From: Temnopleurus reevesii
Lineage: Eukaryota; Echinodermata; Echinoidea; Temnopleuroida; Temnopleuridae
Direction of reading: 5' to 3'
Assembly: GCA_036244855.1 (NCBI GenBank)
Contig: BQKZ01000264.1
Coordinates: 20,603 to 32,824 of the forward strand
Length of the DNA stretch: 12,222 nt
Notes under the pieces: generated by a model
The model's database searches: none
The model's input: only the letters and a program-made list of their open reading frames with translations
Told to the model about the DNA's origin: nothing
Shown here: piece after piece, positions 1-7,810 of the stretch
Layout of the letters: each line of letters begins with the position of its first letter
Numbering within the stretch: position 1 is the first letter of the stretch
Translations under genes and position numbers: made by a program

Positions 1-48
1 TCACTACGGCTCCAAAACCGATTACGATATCTCAAAAGCGATAAATAA

Positions 49-304
49 TGATCGATAATTTGTTTTTCTGGCTCGTCTGCTCTTGAGCACATCATGCGAG
101 CACGAAGGCCGCCAGAAGTTTCCCATGCCGTGTAGCTGGGAAGCAGTGTCTCTCTCGCGCGCGGGCAAGTCTCTTTTAGCCGACTACGCATGCGCGCGAA
201 AAAGTACTCTTCAATGGTACTATTCAATGGCAAACGGCTTTCTTAGCAAATCTATTCATTTTTCTCGCCTGTACACTGTCAATGCAACGATCTTAGTGTA
301 AGGG
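49..304 (+). mobile_element. Copy 1 of a CpG-rich interspersed repeat (partner of 7454-7734)
   Basis: About 255 bp here match, in inverted orientation, the element inserted in the LINE at 7454-7734. Shared blocks include the segments around 72-100, 115-200 and 225-304. Both copies stop at the same terminus, GTGTAAGGG, followed by ATAT, which supports 304 as a true element end. The body is GC- and CpG-rich against AT-rich surroundings and carries TACGCATGCGCG (185-196), one mismatch from the NRF1 consensus. At about 198-226 this copy has two near-identical 13-mers in tandem (GTACTCTTCAATG, GTACTATTCAATG), whereas the other copy has a 38-bp palindrome there. The first 48 bases match the other copy poorly, so the left end is diverged, truncated or outside the window. 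A 72-codon open frame (83-301) looks fortuitous. The superfamily is not known. Confidence 0.75.
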
Positions 305-308
305 ATAT

Positions 309-570
309 AATAATGAATAGCAACCCCTATAAATATTGATTCTTATGAATAGGGATCTTAGGTCTTGTTATGAATAGCGAATATCTTCTGTGATTATGGA
401 AATTAACTCTTATGAGTAGTTATGAATAGTTAATAGTACGAGTAATTATAGATGGCGATCCTCATGAACGATAACCCTTATGACTTGCGACCCTTATTAG
501 TTATTAATTAGCTATCATTATGAAAAAATGTTCTTCGTGAATAGTGGTCCTTGTGATTAGCAAGAGTACC
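309..570. repeat. Degenerate minisatellite, TATGAATAG-type unit
   Basis: A motif close to TTATGAATAGCGACCC recurs in the same orientation about every 15-25 bp, for example near 312, 343, 368, 419, 463, 478, 517 and 536. Spacing and copies are diverged (TATGAATAG, CATGAACG, CGTGAATAG). It begins immediately after the terminus of the CpG-rich repeat at 304 and ends just before the MITE at about 596. There is no coding signal. Confidence 0.6.
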
Positions 571-595
571 CCGATTTATATAAATTGCGGCCCCG

Positions 596-770
596 GGCAA
601 ATAGGAGCCCGGAAGCGACACGACTCAACACGATTCTTGGTCCAGTTGAGTACTTTGTGATTTCAATGGTATGTCCCTCATTATTCAGACGTAGTGAGTC
701 AGGTTAATCAAGACTCAACTGGAAAACTAATCGTGTTGAATCATGTTGCTTTCGGGCTCCTATGTGACAT
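596..770 (+). mobile_element. MITE family A, copy 1
   Basis: A foldback element of about 170 bp. The left arm starts ATAGGAGCCCGGAAGC (601-616) and the right arm is its reverse complement, ending GGGCTCCTATGTGAC (about 754-768). The arms pair for about 50 bp with scattered mismatches, through the CAACACGATT and CCAGTTGAGT blocks on each side. It has no ORF, so it would depend on a transposase supplied elsewhere. The interior (about 650-720) matches the reverse complement of copy 2 at 2651-2810, which shows an interspersed family rather than a chance hairpin. I could not define a convincing target site duplication, so the outer limits are approximate. Confidence 0.85.
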
Positions 771-2129
771 GGACTTCAAAAGACTCTCAGTTCAGTAAAG
801 GGAAGTCTACCCAAAATAATATGTTAACATAATCAGAACATTTGTTTGTTGAACAGAAAAAAACAAACGTTTTAGCTAAAGAGGAAAACTGATAAAACAA
901 AGTATTGAGTTTTCATGGTCTGTGAAATTGATGATGACTGTCACACACGAACAACTCACCATTATTTTATGTATAATTTTAGATATTTAACTGCATTTTA
1001 TCTTGGTTAGATTTTTTCTTAAATTGTCGATTAAATTGCATTATTTTTAATAATTTTTATTTGTTTGATAAGTTAATTAATTTATTAATTATTATTGCCT
1101 TTGAGAAAAGGAAATACTGCATTCTTCACTAAAGGTTGCCTTTTCTGTACAAGTATTAACATTATTATCAAAGAACTTTTGCTATGAATTGCATCACCCT
1201 GTAATTATCAGGATTTGTTTGAAAAAAAAAATCCATACTATTATAGCGGCCGTCGTCCACCAGAGCAGCACACCACAATCATCATCCCAAATCAAAATGC
1301 AACAAATAATAACACGTGACTAAAATGACACAAAATAAACAGTTGAAGAAAACCTTTACCAGAATTGATTTGAAACATACACAAAATGAGAAGCCGGTAG
1401 ACCTAAAAAATAATGAATAAATAATAATATCAAGTAGCCTCATAGTCACATCTGCCTTCAGAAAATAAATATGAACATTGCATTTTTATGGAAGTAATGT
1501 GTTTCTTTATCCTTCACTGGCCCGCCCGACTCCGTTTAGTAAGATAAAAAAAAGTGTTTTTATTTTTTTTTTCAATATCGTTGTTTTTACTTTGTCAATT
1601 TTAAGCAATTCAGCCTCTGAGCTGCCATTTGAATTTCTTAATAATATACCATTTCAAATCAAATCCAATCAAACCAAAATGAAACAAACCATTTTGCCTA
1701 ACACATAGCCTCGTTTTCAGGTTTTTGACTTCTTTAATTTGTTTAATATGTTAAAGGAAATAAATTCAAATCATCATCATCATCATCAAACGGCACATTA
1801 TAGAAAATGAGACGACGTTATTAGACAGCAAATAAATAAGAACCTGCATACAATGACGATATTGCGTGATTTATGGAAATATTCAATGTTTAGGAAATGA
1901 CTTTTGAAATTTACTCCTTTTTCATCGAAATGATGAATTTGTCTTGCAAACTTTTGCTGCAGATCACCGTTCTTTTCCTTGTAATGAATGTTTAAAAACG
2001 TAAGTTCAAGAGAGCAGTTCAGTAATTGCTTTGCGCAGTTAGCGTCCTCACACATGGTCATTTCATCGTACAAATTATGGCGTATCATTGCCATATAGAA
2101 AAGGGAAAAGATCAAAGAGGTGTTGAGAT
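771..2129. other. AT-rich DNA with no supported gene
   Basis: No exon, RNA gene or transposon is supported here. The stretch is AT-rich with A and T homopolymer runs. It has one short microsatellite, (TCA)6 at 1771-1788. The open frames at 1478-1708 and 1798-2115 are short and compositionally biased, and they show no domain signature or splice context. Confidence 0.6.
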
Positions 2130-2650
2130 ATCCCCGTTCTACTTCCGGGACGAGTTGTCACGGCACCCCCAATTCATTAGAGAGGTTACGCATCTTCATC
2201 ACGAACGGCAAAATCGGTAATCAATACCATTTGACCATTGTCTAGGACGGTCTCGCTGGTTGCCAGTGACAACAGCCGTGAAGAGCAGATTTCTACAACG
2301 GTCTTTGCTCAATCCCACGTCCGTCTTAGATGCAGGAACGTAGTCAATCAGATGCGGCCAAGCGTATCACGTGCCTATTCTGCAAATCACGTAACCTTTA
2401 CCGCGGTCTTTGGATTTCGGCGTGAAAGCTCGATTCCCGACGTCACACTCAATTTGCATACTTCCGTGAGGCGAGTCGAGCGTAACAGAAGTTAAGAGCA
2501 ACGGAGGGAATAGGACGGGTTAGCAAGAACGCAGGAATCTGACGAATTCTCCCGTCGTTGGGCCACTCCGTTGTTTAGCGTAAACTCGGGATTATACCTC
2601 TGTGCGAGAACAAAGGGTGCAGAAAGCACGCTCAACGATGGTTATTAAAG
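2130..2650. other. CpG-richer segment with an imperfect inverted repeat
   Basis: CpG density rises sharply relative to both flanks. Transcription-factor-like words are present: CACGTG (2369-2374), a CRE-like CGACGTCAC (about 2439) and an octamer-like ATTTGCAT (about 2452). An imperfect inverted repeat is centred near 2536. CAACGGAG (2499-2506) pairs with CTCCGTTG (2566-2573), and inside it GACGGG (2514-2519) pairs with CCCGTC (2551-2556). It could be an unmethylated regulatory region or an old degenerate repeat. An 85-codon frame (2238-2495) starts at a non-ATG codon and is not convincing. Confidence 0.4.
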
Positions 2651-2810
2651 CCCCCGTCACATAGGAGCCCGGAAGCAACACAACACAACACAACACGATT
2701 CTTTGTTCAGTTAATCTGGATTAACCTGAATAACTGCGCCTGAATTAGGAGGGGCACATCATTCAAATCACAATAGGACGTGTTGCATCCAGGCTCCTAT
2801 GTGACCTGGG
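2651..2810 (-). mobile_element. MITE family A, copy 2 (inverted relative to copy 1)
   Basis: A 160-bp foldback element. The left end reads GTCACATAGGAGCCCGGAAG (2656-2675) and the right end is its near-exact reverse complement, AGGCTCCTATGTGACC (2791-2806). Its reverse complement aligns with the interior of copy 1 (shared words GTGATTT, CAGGTTAATC, AATCGTGTTG), so the copies lie in opposite orientation about 2 kb apart. A short ACA/CAACA expansion (2676-2696) is private to this copy. There is no coding capacity. The terminus may extend to about 2651 (CCCCCGTCACAT), because the other end gives CCCAGGTCACAT when reverse-complemented. Confidence 0.85.
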
Positions 2811-3379
2811 CATAACAAAGACACAGATGCCCAACCCACATGAAAGCTGGTATTGGCGTCGATATCACGCGTCGGCTGATGAAAGGCTCGATCCACGTTT
2901 AAGGGGCCGCGGAACCGACTCGAGTTGACCATTCCACCATCCAATGAAGTGCGCTGCTGATCTCACAAGATAATCAATATTCATGAGGTGTCTTGGTCGA
3001 GCAGGATCAGTTACGTAATATCTTCTCCTTCCTTAATTTGTTTTGAGTTTTCTGGGCGAGCTCAAGTTTTATGGAAGTGTATATCGTATCGAATATTTTG
3101 CCTTACGTATTTACTTTTACAATGTTTTAATGGTCATATTCTTAATATGGAAATAATCCACCGCTTTTTATAATCATAAGAAATGTAGTGAGATATAAGC
3201 TCATGAGTAAATTCCTTATTAATATGACACGTATAGTCAGAATTGACTAGTGTGCCGTTAAACCTTAATTAAGAAGAAAAAAGACATTGTTAGTAAAGTG
3301 CTGCTCTCTAGTCACAAGTTTGTTTTTATATCATTCAAAAGTAGATGATAGATAAGGAACGCACGAATATGACTGTAAG
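2811..3379. other. Intergenic DNA with no supported gene
   Basis: No repeat family, exon or RNA gene is visible. The first 120 bp or so are moderately GC-rich and the rest is AT-rich. The only open frame of note (2988-3173) lacks an acceptable domain or splice context. Confidence 0.5.
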
Positions 3380-3430
3380 GATGGTGGTGATGATGATGAT
3401 TAAGATGATGATGCTGATGATGATTATGAC
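3380..3430 (+). repeat. (GAT)n microsatellite, interrupted
   Basis: Fifty bases of GAT/GGT/GCT triplets, mostly GAT, with interruptions (GGTGGT, TAA, CTG). It opens a long purine-biased tract. Confidence 0.9.
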
Positions 3431-4380
3431 GAAAATAAGAGGAATTGTTGAACGGATGGAAGAAAACAAAATAATGGAAAGAAACTGAAGAGATTTCTGA
3501 AATAAATAAACAATCTCAGACTAATTGAAAAGTAGCAGAAGTAGGAAAAATAGTAATAATAGGAAGGAGAGTATTAAGAAAAAGGATAAAAAAGAAGAAC
3601 TAGAGGAGGATACTAAGTGAAATTTACCCCCTCTCCTTTTTATTGAGAAATAACGGGACATTACCAACGTTTTTTTTAGAGTATCAATATATTATGAGTG
3701 AATAAAAATAGATTTTGTATTAATTTATTTTGATGCTCCAAAGAAGAGAAGAAAAATCATGCATGTCGGCTTGAGAACGGGACAGTGAAGAGGGATGTAA
3801 AGGAGAAAAACAAGAAAAAATATAGGTAAAAGAAGTAAGACGTCATAAGGAGAAATATCAGAGAAAGATATGAAGAAAATGAAAGGGTGGGGGAAGAAAA
3901 ACGTGGAAAACATAAACAAAGGGATCGAAGAAGATAAAATGTATCAAATTGATAAACTGGAGGAATAAATAAAATAACGAAACATATCGAGGACAACAGG
4001 AGGAAGTAACAAAAACAATTGCAAGGATATAAATGGGGAGGAGCAATAGAAGTCAAGAAGAAAGAAGAGATGTGATATAACAAGGAATGCATGTCGGCTT
4101 GGAATGCATGTGAACTTGTAAGGATTTATATAGTAAGAATACAAATTTATATAGTAAGAATACAAATAACCAAAGGGTGAAAAAGAAGAAAGGAAAAAGG
4201 GTGGTAAATGAACAAACTGAAAACAATAGGAAAAAAGGAGGAAAGCCGAAAAATAACAATGTATTGAAAGAGAAAAATAAGAACAAAAATAATATCGTTG
4301 CATCACATTAATAAACAAGAAAAAAAAGAATAAAGGAGAAAATGGAAAAGTAAAAAAGAGAAAATGAGATGCACACAAAG
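3431..4380 (+). repeat. Purine-biased low-complexity tract of about 950 bp
   Basis: The + strand is dominated by A and G (words such as GAAGAAG, AAAAAGG, GGAGGA) with few pyrimidines. Every open frame on the opposite strand here is therefore artificially rich in Phe, Ser, Leu and Tyr and should not be called a gene. Within the tract are an exact 21-bp tandem duplication (4125-4166) and two 15-bp direct repeats (3759-3773, 4087-4101). Such strand asymmetry can favour triplex or R-loop structures, but that is inference. Confidence 0.7.
4125..4166. repeat. Exact tandem duplication, 21-bp unit x2
   Basis: The 21-bp unit beginning TTTATATAGTAAGAATAC occurs twice back to back (4125-4145 and 4146-4166) with no mismatch, which suggests a recent duplication within the purine-biased tract. 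Confidence 0.95.
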
Positions 4381-4512
4381 AATTTTTTGGGGAGTAAATC
4401 GCAATTTCAGAATAGGGCGATACTTTTTACACTCTTTAGGGAGTAAAAGTTTGGAGGATGCAAGGGTGTAATAGTTGGCCAATATTGTGGTAGTAATTTT
4501 ACTCCCCAATTT
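4381..4512. repeat. Small foldback element just upstream of the putative promoter
   Basis: TTGGGGAGTAAA near the left end pairs with TTTACTCCCCAA at the right end (about 4497-4509). A third GGGAGTAAA lies inside (4440-4448), and inner segments TACTTTTTACACTCTT and AAGGGTGTAATAGT also pair imperfectly. Size and shape fit a degenerate MITE of about 130 bp. No clear target duplication was seen. Confidence 0.5.
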
Positions 4513-4520
4513 ATTTGGTC

Positions 4521-4598
4521 GAGTTCTGATTGGTCAAAATATAAATCTGCACGGCGTGCGCATTATCGGTCTTTTCACATCGGTGGTATTTTCAACGG
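4521..4598 (+). promoter_or_regulatory. Putative promoter and 5' leader of the split gene
   Basis: CTGATTGGTCA (4526-4536) contains an inverted CCAAT box (ATTGG at 4529-4533). It is followed by a TATA-like TATAAAT at 4540-4546. A start site about 30 bp downstream, near 4570, would leave a leader of about 30 bases before the ATG at 4599. A CpG-containing, NRF1-like run (CACGGCGTGCGCA) lies in between. Order and spacing are right for a core promoter, but short AT-rich motifs occur by chance and no transcript is available. Confidence 0.4.
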
Positions 4599-4747
4599 AT
4601 GTGCGAAGCGAAAAAAAAAGAAGAAAAAACGTGGCAGCTGGAGTTCCATAACATCGGCAAGACTTTAGCCCGAAAGGAGAGTTTGGACATACATGTATCT
4701 GTCTTCCTTACAAGTTCACATCGGAGGTTTGTGCAAGGTGTAAAAAC
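4599..4747 (+). CDS. Putative first coding exon of an unrecognised split gene
   Basis: The frame opens with ATG at 4599 and runs 49 codons plus two bases to a consensus donor, AAAAC|GTAAGA (GT at 4748). The in-frame stop TAA lies just past the donor, as expected if the coding sequence ends there. The peptide begins MCEAKKKEEKTW, a basic-acidic start followed by a mixed hydrophobic stretch. I see no signal peptide and recognise no domain. The exon ends in phase 2 and joins exon 2 at 5865 (one base completing a Thr codon) without a stop. A CCAAT/TATA-like region lies just upstream. The ATG context is weak (C at -3). A GGTGTAA donor ten bases earlier does not fit the downstream phase. No transcript or homology check was possible. 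Confidence 0.45.
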
Positions 4748-4882
4748 GTAAGATTCATCATTATCATTATTGATTCACACGTACAGTATAAGTTTAAAAT
4801 TTGCACAGCTGCATACAGCAGTCCCACATATTCATATTTATTGATGGGTTTGCCGTCAAGTAATTAGGAAAAAAGCTCTGTA

Positions 4883-4898
4883 CTACTAGTACTAGTAG
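4883..4898. repeat. 16-bp perfect palindrome
   Basis: CTACTAGTACTAGTAG equals its own reverse complement. It could be a dimeric protein site or chance; nothing nearby decides. Confidence 0.7.
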
Positions 4899-5073
4899 AG
4901 ATTATTGACATTGTTTTATTTTTGTAGAGTTAGAGGGTAGCACCTGCTGGCCTCCACACTGGGTTTTTACTCTTCACTTTTCGATGAAGTGTGGCGGGTT
5001 CTTTTAAATTCTTGAGGCATTATCTAAAATTATTCCTTTTACAGCATACTGTACTTTAACCCATAACCTGCTG

Positions 5074-5093
5074 TGGGCCACTTTTGTGGCCCA
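5074..5093. repeat. Perfect 8-bp stem with a TTTT loop
   Basis: TGGGCCAC and GTGGCCCA flank TTTT. It is a compact GC-rich hairpin in the AT-rich proposed intron 1. There is no adjacent gene signal to give it a role. Confidence 0.8.
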
Positions 5094-5864
5094 AGAACTT
5101 GAAACTGTCATACCAAATATCTGTGTGCATGACAAAAGGATACAAAACTATTAAGCATGAAACACTTTCTCAAACATCCATTTTATATTAGTTGTCAATA
5201 GTCATTCACGAATCTGGGCTGAAAAGAATTCTTCCAGTAGCATTACACAATGGACTGATATGTTAGGGTATGTGTCGAATTCTTTTCTAGCTCATAATTG
5301 ATATACACAGAACTTTAGTACATGGCTTTGACTTTCAGTTTGATTTAACTCCTAATTACATATTCAAATCATTGTTTTAGCAAAGACCATTTCCAAAAAA
5401 AAACTGTAATACCTTTTGCAATGATATCGTACATTATTTCAGAGTAAGTTGTGTAAATTCCAGCATCATACCAGTAACATTTTTAACAAAAATAAAGGTC
5501 AAAGTAACCTATGTTTTGTGCGGAATTTATTGCATCAAGAAAAGTGTTCAGCAGTTTATGGGTTAAAAATGGGATTAGGGTTGACCTGTGCACTATATCA
5601 CTTCTTGACACAGATTTTTCATGTTAAACTTTTTTTTAATTACAAAACACATGTTTTCCATAGACCCAGCCCAAGATATCTCGGTAACAGCAAGTGCAAT
5701 TTGATGATCATCCCAGGATAAGACTGTCTTGTTGCGGGTACTGTTTAATGTTATTGGCATTAGCAGCCATAATACAGTTTTATTTGTTCTTTTTTTTTAA
5801 CCAGCTTCTGAAAGAATTCAAAGACCAGTTCCAGATGAAGAATCTGGAGCATGAATTCTTGCAG

Positions 5865-5977
5865 TTTCTCCAAGGAGGACATCATAAAAGAAGCCAAGAG
5901 ACACCCTTCATGCAAGGAACTAATTGAGATGCTGTACCACCAGCTGGAGGACACTGTGTCTGAAAGAACCGAGGAAG
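5865..5977 (+). CDS. Putative second coding exon of the unrecognised split gene
   Basis: This is an internal exon of 113 bases. The acceptor TTCTTGCAG precedes 5865 and the donor GAGGAAG|GTAAGA follows 5977. Read in the phase left by exon 1, it encodes a charged, helix-prone peptide including KEDIIKEAKRHPSCKELIEM, with no stop. It ends in phase 1 and joins exon 3 through a Glu codon. Codon choice looks more coding-like than the flanks. One complication is a stronger polypyrimidine acceptor at 5781-5804. An exon from 5805 would meet TGA in this frame, but could still serve as a leader with a new ATG at 5850 (peptide MNSCSFSKED). In another frame 5805-5870 reads openly (LLKEFKDQFQ), which would suggest a one-base frameshift near 5871. 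The last 105 bases are the firm part. Function is unknown. Confidence 0.55.
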
Positions 5978-5987
5978 GTAAGATTTG

Positions 5988-6056
5988 TTAACCCTAAAAA
6001 GGCCGGAGAAGGGAGGGGGTTGAATCAACTAAAAAGCCCGGCCATTTTAGGGTTTA
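5988..6056. mobile_element. Hairpin MITE-like element beside the exon 2 donor
   Basis: TTAACCCTAAAAAGGCCGG (5988-6006) pairs with CCGGCCATTTTAGGGTTTA (6038-6056) across 19 positions with two mismatches. The 31-bp interior contains a near-palindrome, GTTGAATCAAC. It starts ten bases after the proposed 5' splice site. Size and shape resemble a very short palindromic MITE. The TTAA at its left edge is not matched on the right, so no target duplication is claimed. Confidence 0.65.
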
Positions 6057-6195
6057 GCCAGATTTTATATGCAAAAATATTGAAATGAGATGAAGATTAT
6101 CAGTACATCCTCAAATGGATGTTTTCCTCTTTCACGTAAGGTTTTTTTAAATGTAGTTTGGGTACATTATATTATATTTACAATATAAAATTTGT

Positions 6196-6210
6196 CAAGC
6201 TTGGAATGTT
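6196..6210. repeat. LINE target site duplication, 3' side
   Basis: CAAGCTTGGAATGTT occurs here and again exactly at 10769-10783, on the two sides of the antisense LINE. Here it abuts the A-tail of the LINE, seen as T residues from 6211. A 15-bp duplication with an adjoining A-tail is the signature of target-primed reverse transcription. Confidence 0.95.
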
Positions 6211-6494
6211 TTTTTTTTCTTTGCCTCTAAAAGAGGATTTATTGGTTAACATCCATACACAGAACAGTGACAGAGAACACAATTAAACGAACATGTACAA
6301 AACATTTTTGTATTTCAACGATATTGGTAGTGTGGCCAACGGAGCAATGGTGCATGAAGACAAAAGATATACATTGACTCTACAGTGTCTCCATGCATCA
6401 GCGCTCCGTTACCACCACCGTGTTCATGAAAATAAGAGTCACATAACATATCATCTGAAAAAAACCAACAACAAACAATACGTACATTTACAAT
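6211..6494 (-). other. LINE 3' UTR, polyadenylation-like signal, terminal hairpin and A-tail
   Basis: About 280 bases follow the ORF2 stop. Near the end, on the minus strand, are AATAAA (complement at 6238-6243), then a short stem-loop (CCTCTAAAAGAGG, 6224-6236), then AAAG and an A run at the target duplication. A hairpin just before the tail recalls the 3' structures that some LINE reverse transcriptases recognise; applying that here is inference. Confidence 0.7.
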
Positions 6495-7180
6495 TCAAAG
6501 AAAATCCAACGTTTCCTTAGGCACTTTGTCTTCCTTTCTTTTTCGTACTTCTCTTTCAAATATATATTTCAGTATATCGTCTTTTCTTTCTTTTCTACTT
6601 TTATTACGTTCTAGAATACATTTATGTATCGTCCAAAAGGCGATCGTAAGAACTAGATTTATATCTTTTTTCCTTATTAGAAGATGGGATGTACTGATCC
6701 TAGTATCAAATTTGAAAAATTTAGTTAACATGTATTGTACATGGTTGAGAATTGATTTATGTAATCTGCATTCAATAAAAGCGTGAATGATATCTTCTTT
6801 AACATTACATTTGGTACACAAATTATCGTTTTATATATCCCATTTAAAAAGATTGTTCTTCACAGGTAAAAGATTATATAACAAGCGTAAATTAAATTCA
6901 CGTAGCTTATATTCTTTGATATGTAATAGATTGCATTTAAATACATATGACCAATTTATATCAGAATCAAATTTTGCTTCCCAGTATAGACAGCATCTAT
7001 TTGTGAAAATATTTTTTGAAGGAATAAATGTATAAAAAGTCTTGCTACTCAGATCACTAATGCATTTCATGGTCTTTCCAATAATCAATTGTGGCAGCAC
7101 AAGACTTTTTTGTTGCGCATTATTATAAGAAAATTCTTTTGGTTTCCATGTCATCGGAATTGCTTTTTTAAGTGTTGTAT
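6495..7180 (-). pseudogene. LINE ORF2 C-terminal region with CCHC zinc-binding motif (broken)
   Basis: The minus strand encodes a frame running through TWKPKEF (about 7150) and CLYWEAKF to LYNLLPVKNNLFKWDI. An in-frame TAA follows (6828-6830), then CTKCNVKEDIIHAFIEC, a C-x2-C-x7-H-x4-C pattern. The CCHC motif at the end of ORF2 is characteristic of L1/Tx1-type LINEs and is thought to aid RNA binding or integration. A basic tail (KSRKERKDD, REVRKRKEDK) closes the protein at 6495. At about 7160-7185 the upstream frame is interrupted by a stop and must shift by one base to continue, so at least one frameshift and one stop break this part. Confidence 0.85.
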
Positions 7181-7182
7181 AG

Positions 7183-7453
7183 TCAAAAATTACATCTATT
7201 TATCTTAATTTTGGACATGATATTTTTGACTGATTTAAAGCCATTATCTCCGGTAATGCCAGTGAAATAAACTATGCCACTTTCGTACCAATCTTTAGAG
7301 AATAAAGAGCGATTATTAAACAACACGTGTTTATTGTGCCAAATGATTTGAATTCGCACGTGATCATTGTTGGGATTAAATAATTCAATAACTTTTACTG
7401 TACATACTATAAGTTCTAATGAGTTCCCAGGCCTGTAATATTTCATCTTATAT
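7183..7453 (-). pseudogene. LINE ORF2 segment between RT and CCHC, downstream of the nested insertions
   Basis: The minus-strand frame reads KMKYYRPGNSLELI and then WHNKHVLFNNRSLFSKDW, ending at a stop at 7183. The W-x-N-K...F...W pattern fits the poorly characterised region after RT in L1/Tx1-type ORF2 proteins. Its first codon, TAT at 7452-7450, is in the same phase as the last LINE codon on the far side of the 366-bp insertion (TAT, 7822-7820), so removing that insertion restores the frame. An apparent ATG further upstream (7476) lies within the inserted element and is not a real start. Confidence 0.8.
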
Positions 7454-7542
7454 CCCTTACACTCAAATCGTTGCATTGACAGTGTACAAGCGAGAAAAAT
7501 GAATAGATTTGCTAAGAAAGCCGTTTGCCATTGAATAGTACG

Positions 7543-7580
7543 AATAGTAATTTTTTTCCCTAGGGAAAAAAGTTACTATT
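7543..7580. repeat. 38-bp near-perfect palindrome with no loop
   Basis: Two 19-base arms meet at CCCTAGGG (7558-7565) with one mismatch and no spacer. The sister copy at 49-304 lacks it and has about 14 unrelated bases at this place. It arose within one copy of the repeat. Confidence 0.9.
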
Positions 7581-7792
7581 TTCGCGCGCATGCGTAGTCG
7601 GCTAAAAGAGACCTGCCCGCGCGTGAAGGAGACAGTGCTTCCCAGCTACACGGCACGGGGAACTTCTGGCGGGCTTCGTTCGCATGATGTGCTCAACGAG
7701 AAGACGAGCCAGAGACTTGAAAAACAATCTATCAAATTACCATTAATACAAGGTAAGATTATTTTAATCTGCTGCTATAGACTACTTTATTT

Positions 7793-7810
7793 TTGTTGTT
7801 GTTGTTGTTG
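7793..7810. repeat. (TTG)6 microsatellite
   Basis: Six uninterrupted TTG units lie just inside the right terminus of the 366-bp element. Confidence 0.95.

Larger units (their letters stand above)
4752..5780. other. Proposed intron 1; AT-rich, no other gene supported
   Basis: This stretch separates exons 1 and 2. It contains a 16-bp perfect palindrome (4883-4898) and a short GC-rich hairpin (5074-5093). The open frame 5449-5721 (90 codons) has no domain signature and runs into the intron. I see no further exon, though small ones could be missed. Confidence 0.4.

Noticed and set aside
83..301. 72-codon ORF in the first repeat copy
   Set aside because: It lies wholly within an interspersed repeat, and the sister copy has a palindrome in place of part of the frame, so the frame is not conserved.
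309..570. CRISPR array
   Set aside because: The units are degenerate, contiguous and irregularly spaced with no conserved repeat-spacer alternation, and the window is eukaryotic.
2238..2495. 85-codon ORF in the CpG-rich segment
   Set aside because: It starts at a non-ATG codon and shows no domain or splice context. High CpG alone reduces stops and lengthens chance ORFs.
3725..4509. Cluster of overlapping minus-strand ORFs rich in Phe, Ser and Leu, resembling membrane proteins
   Set aside because: They are the complement of a purine-biased tract; several overlap in different frames with the same composition, which is a low-complexity artefact.
4381..4512. Rho-independent terminator or riboswitch
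   Set aside because: The foldback arms are about 100 bases apart in a eukaryotic intergenic region, and a degenerate MITE explains them better.
5449..5721. 90-codon ORF in proposed intron 1
   Set aside because: It has no recognisable motif, biased AT-rich codons and no flanking splice sites that fit its phase.
7454..7476. LINE ORF start at 7476
   Set aside because: The ATG and following ten or so codons belong to the inserted 366-bp element; the LINE part begins at 7453.
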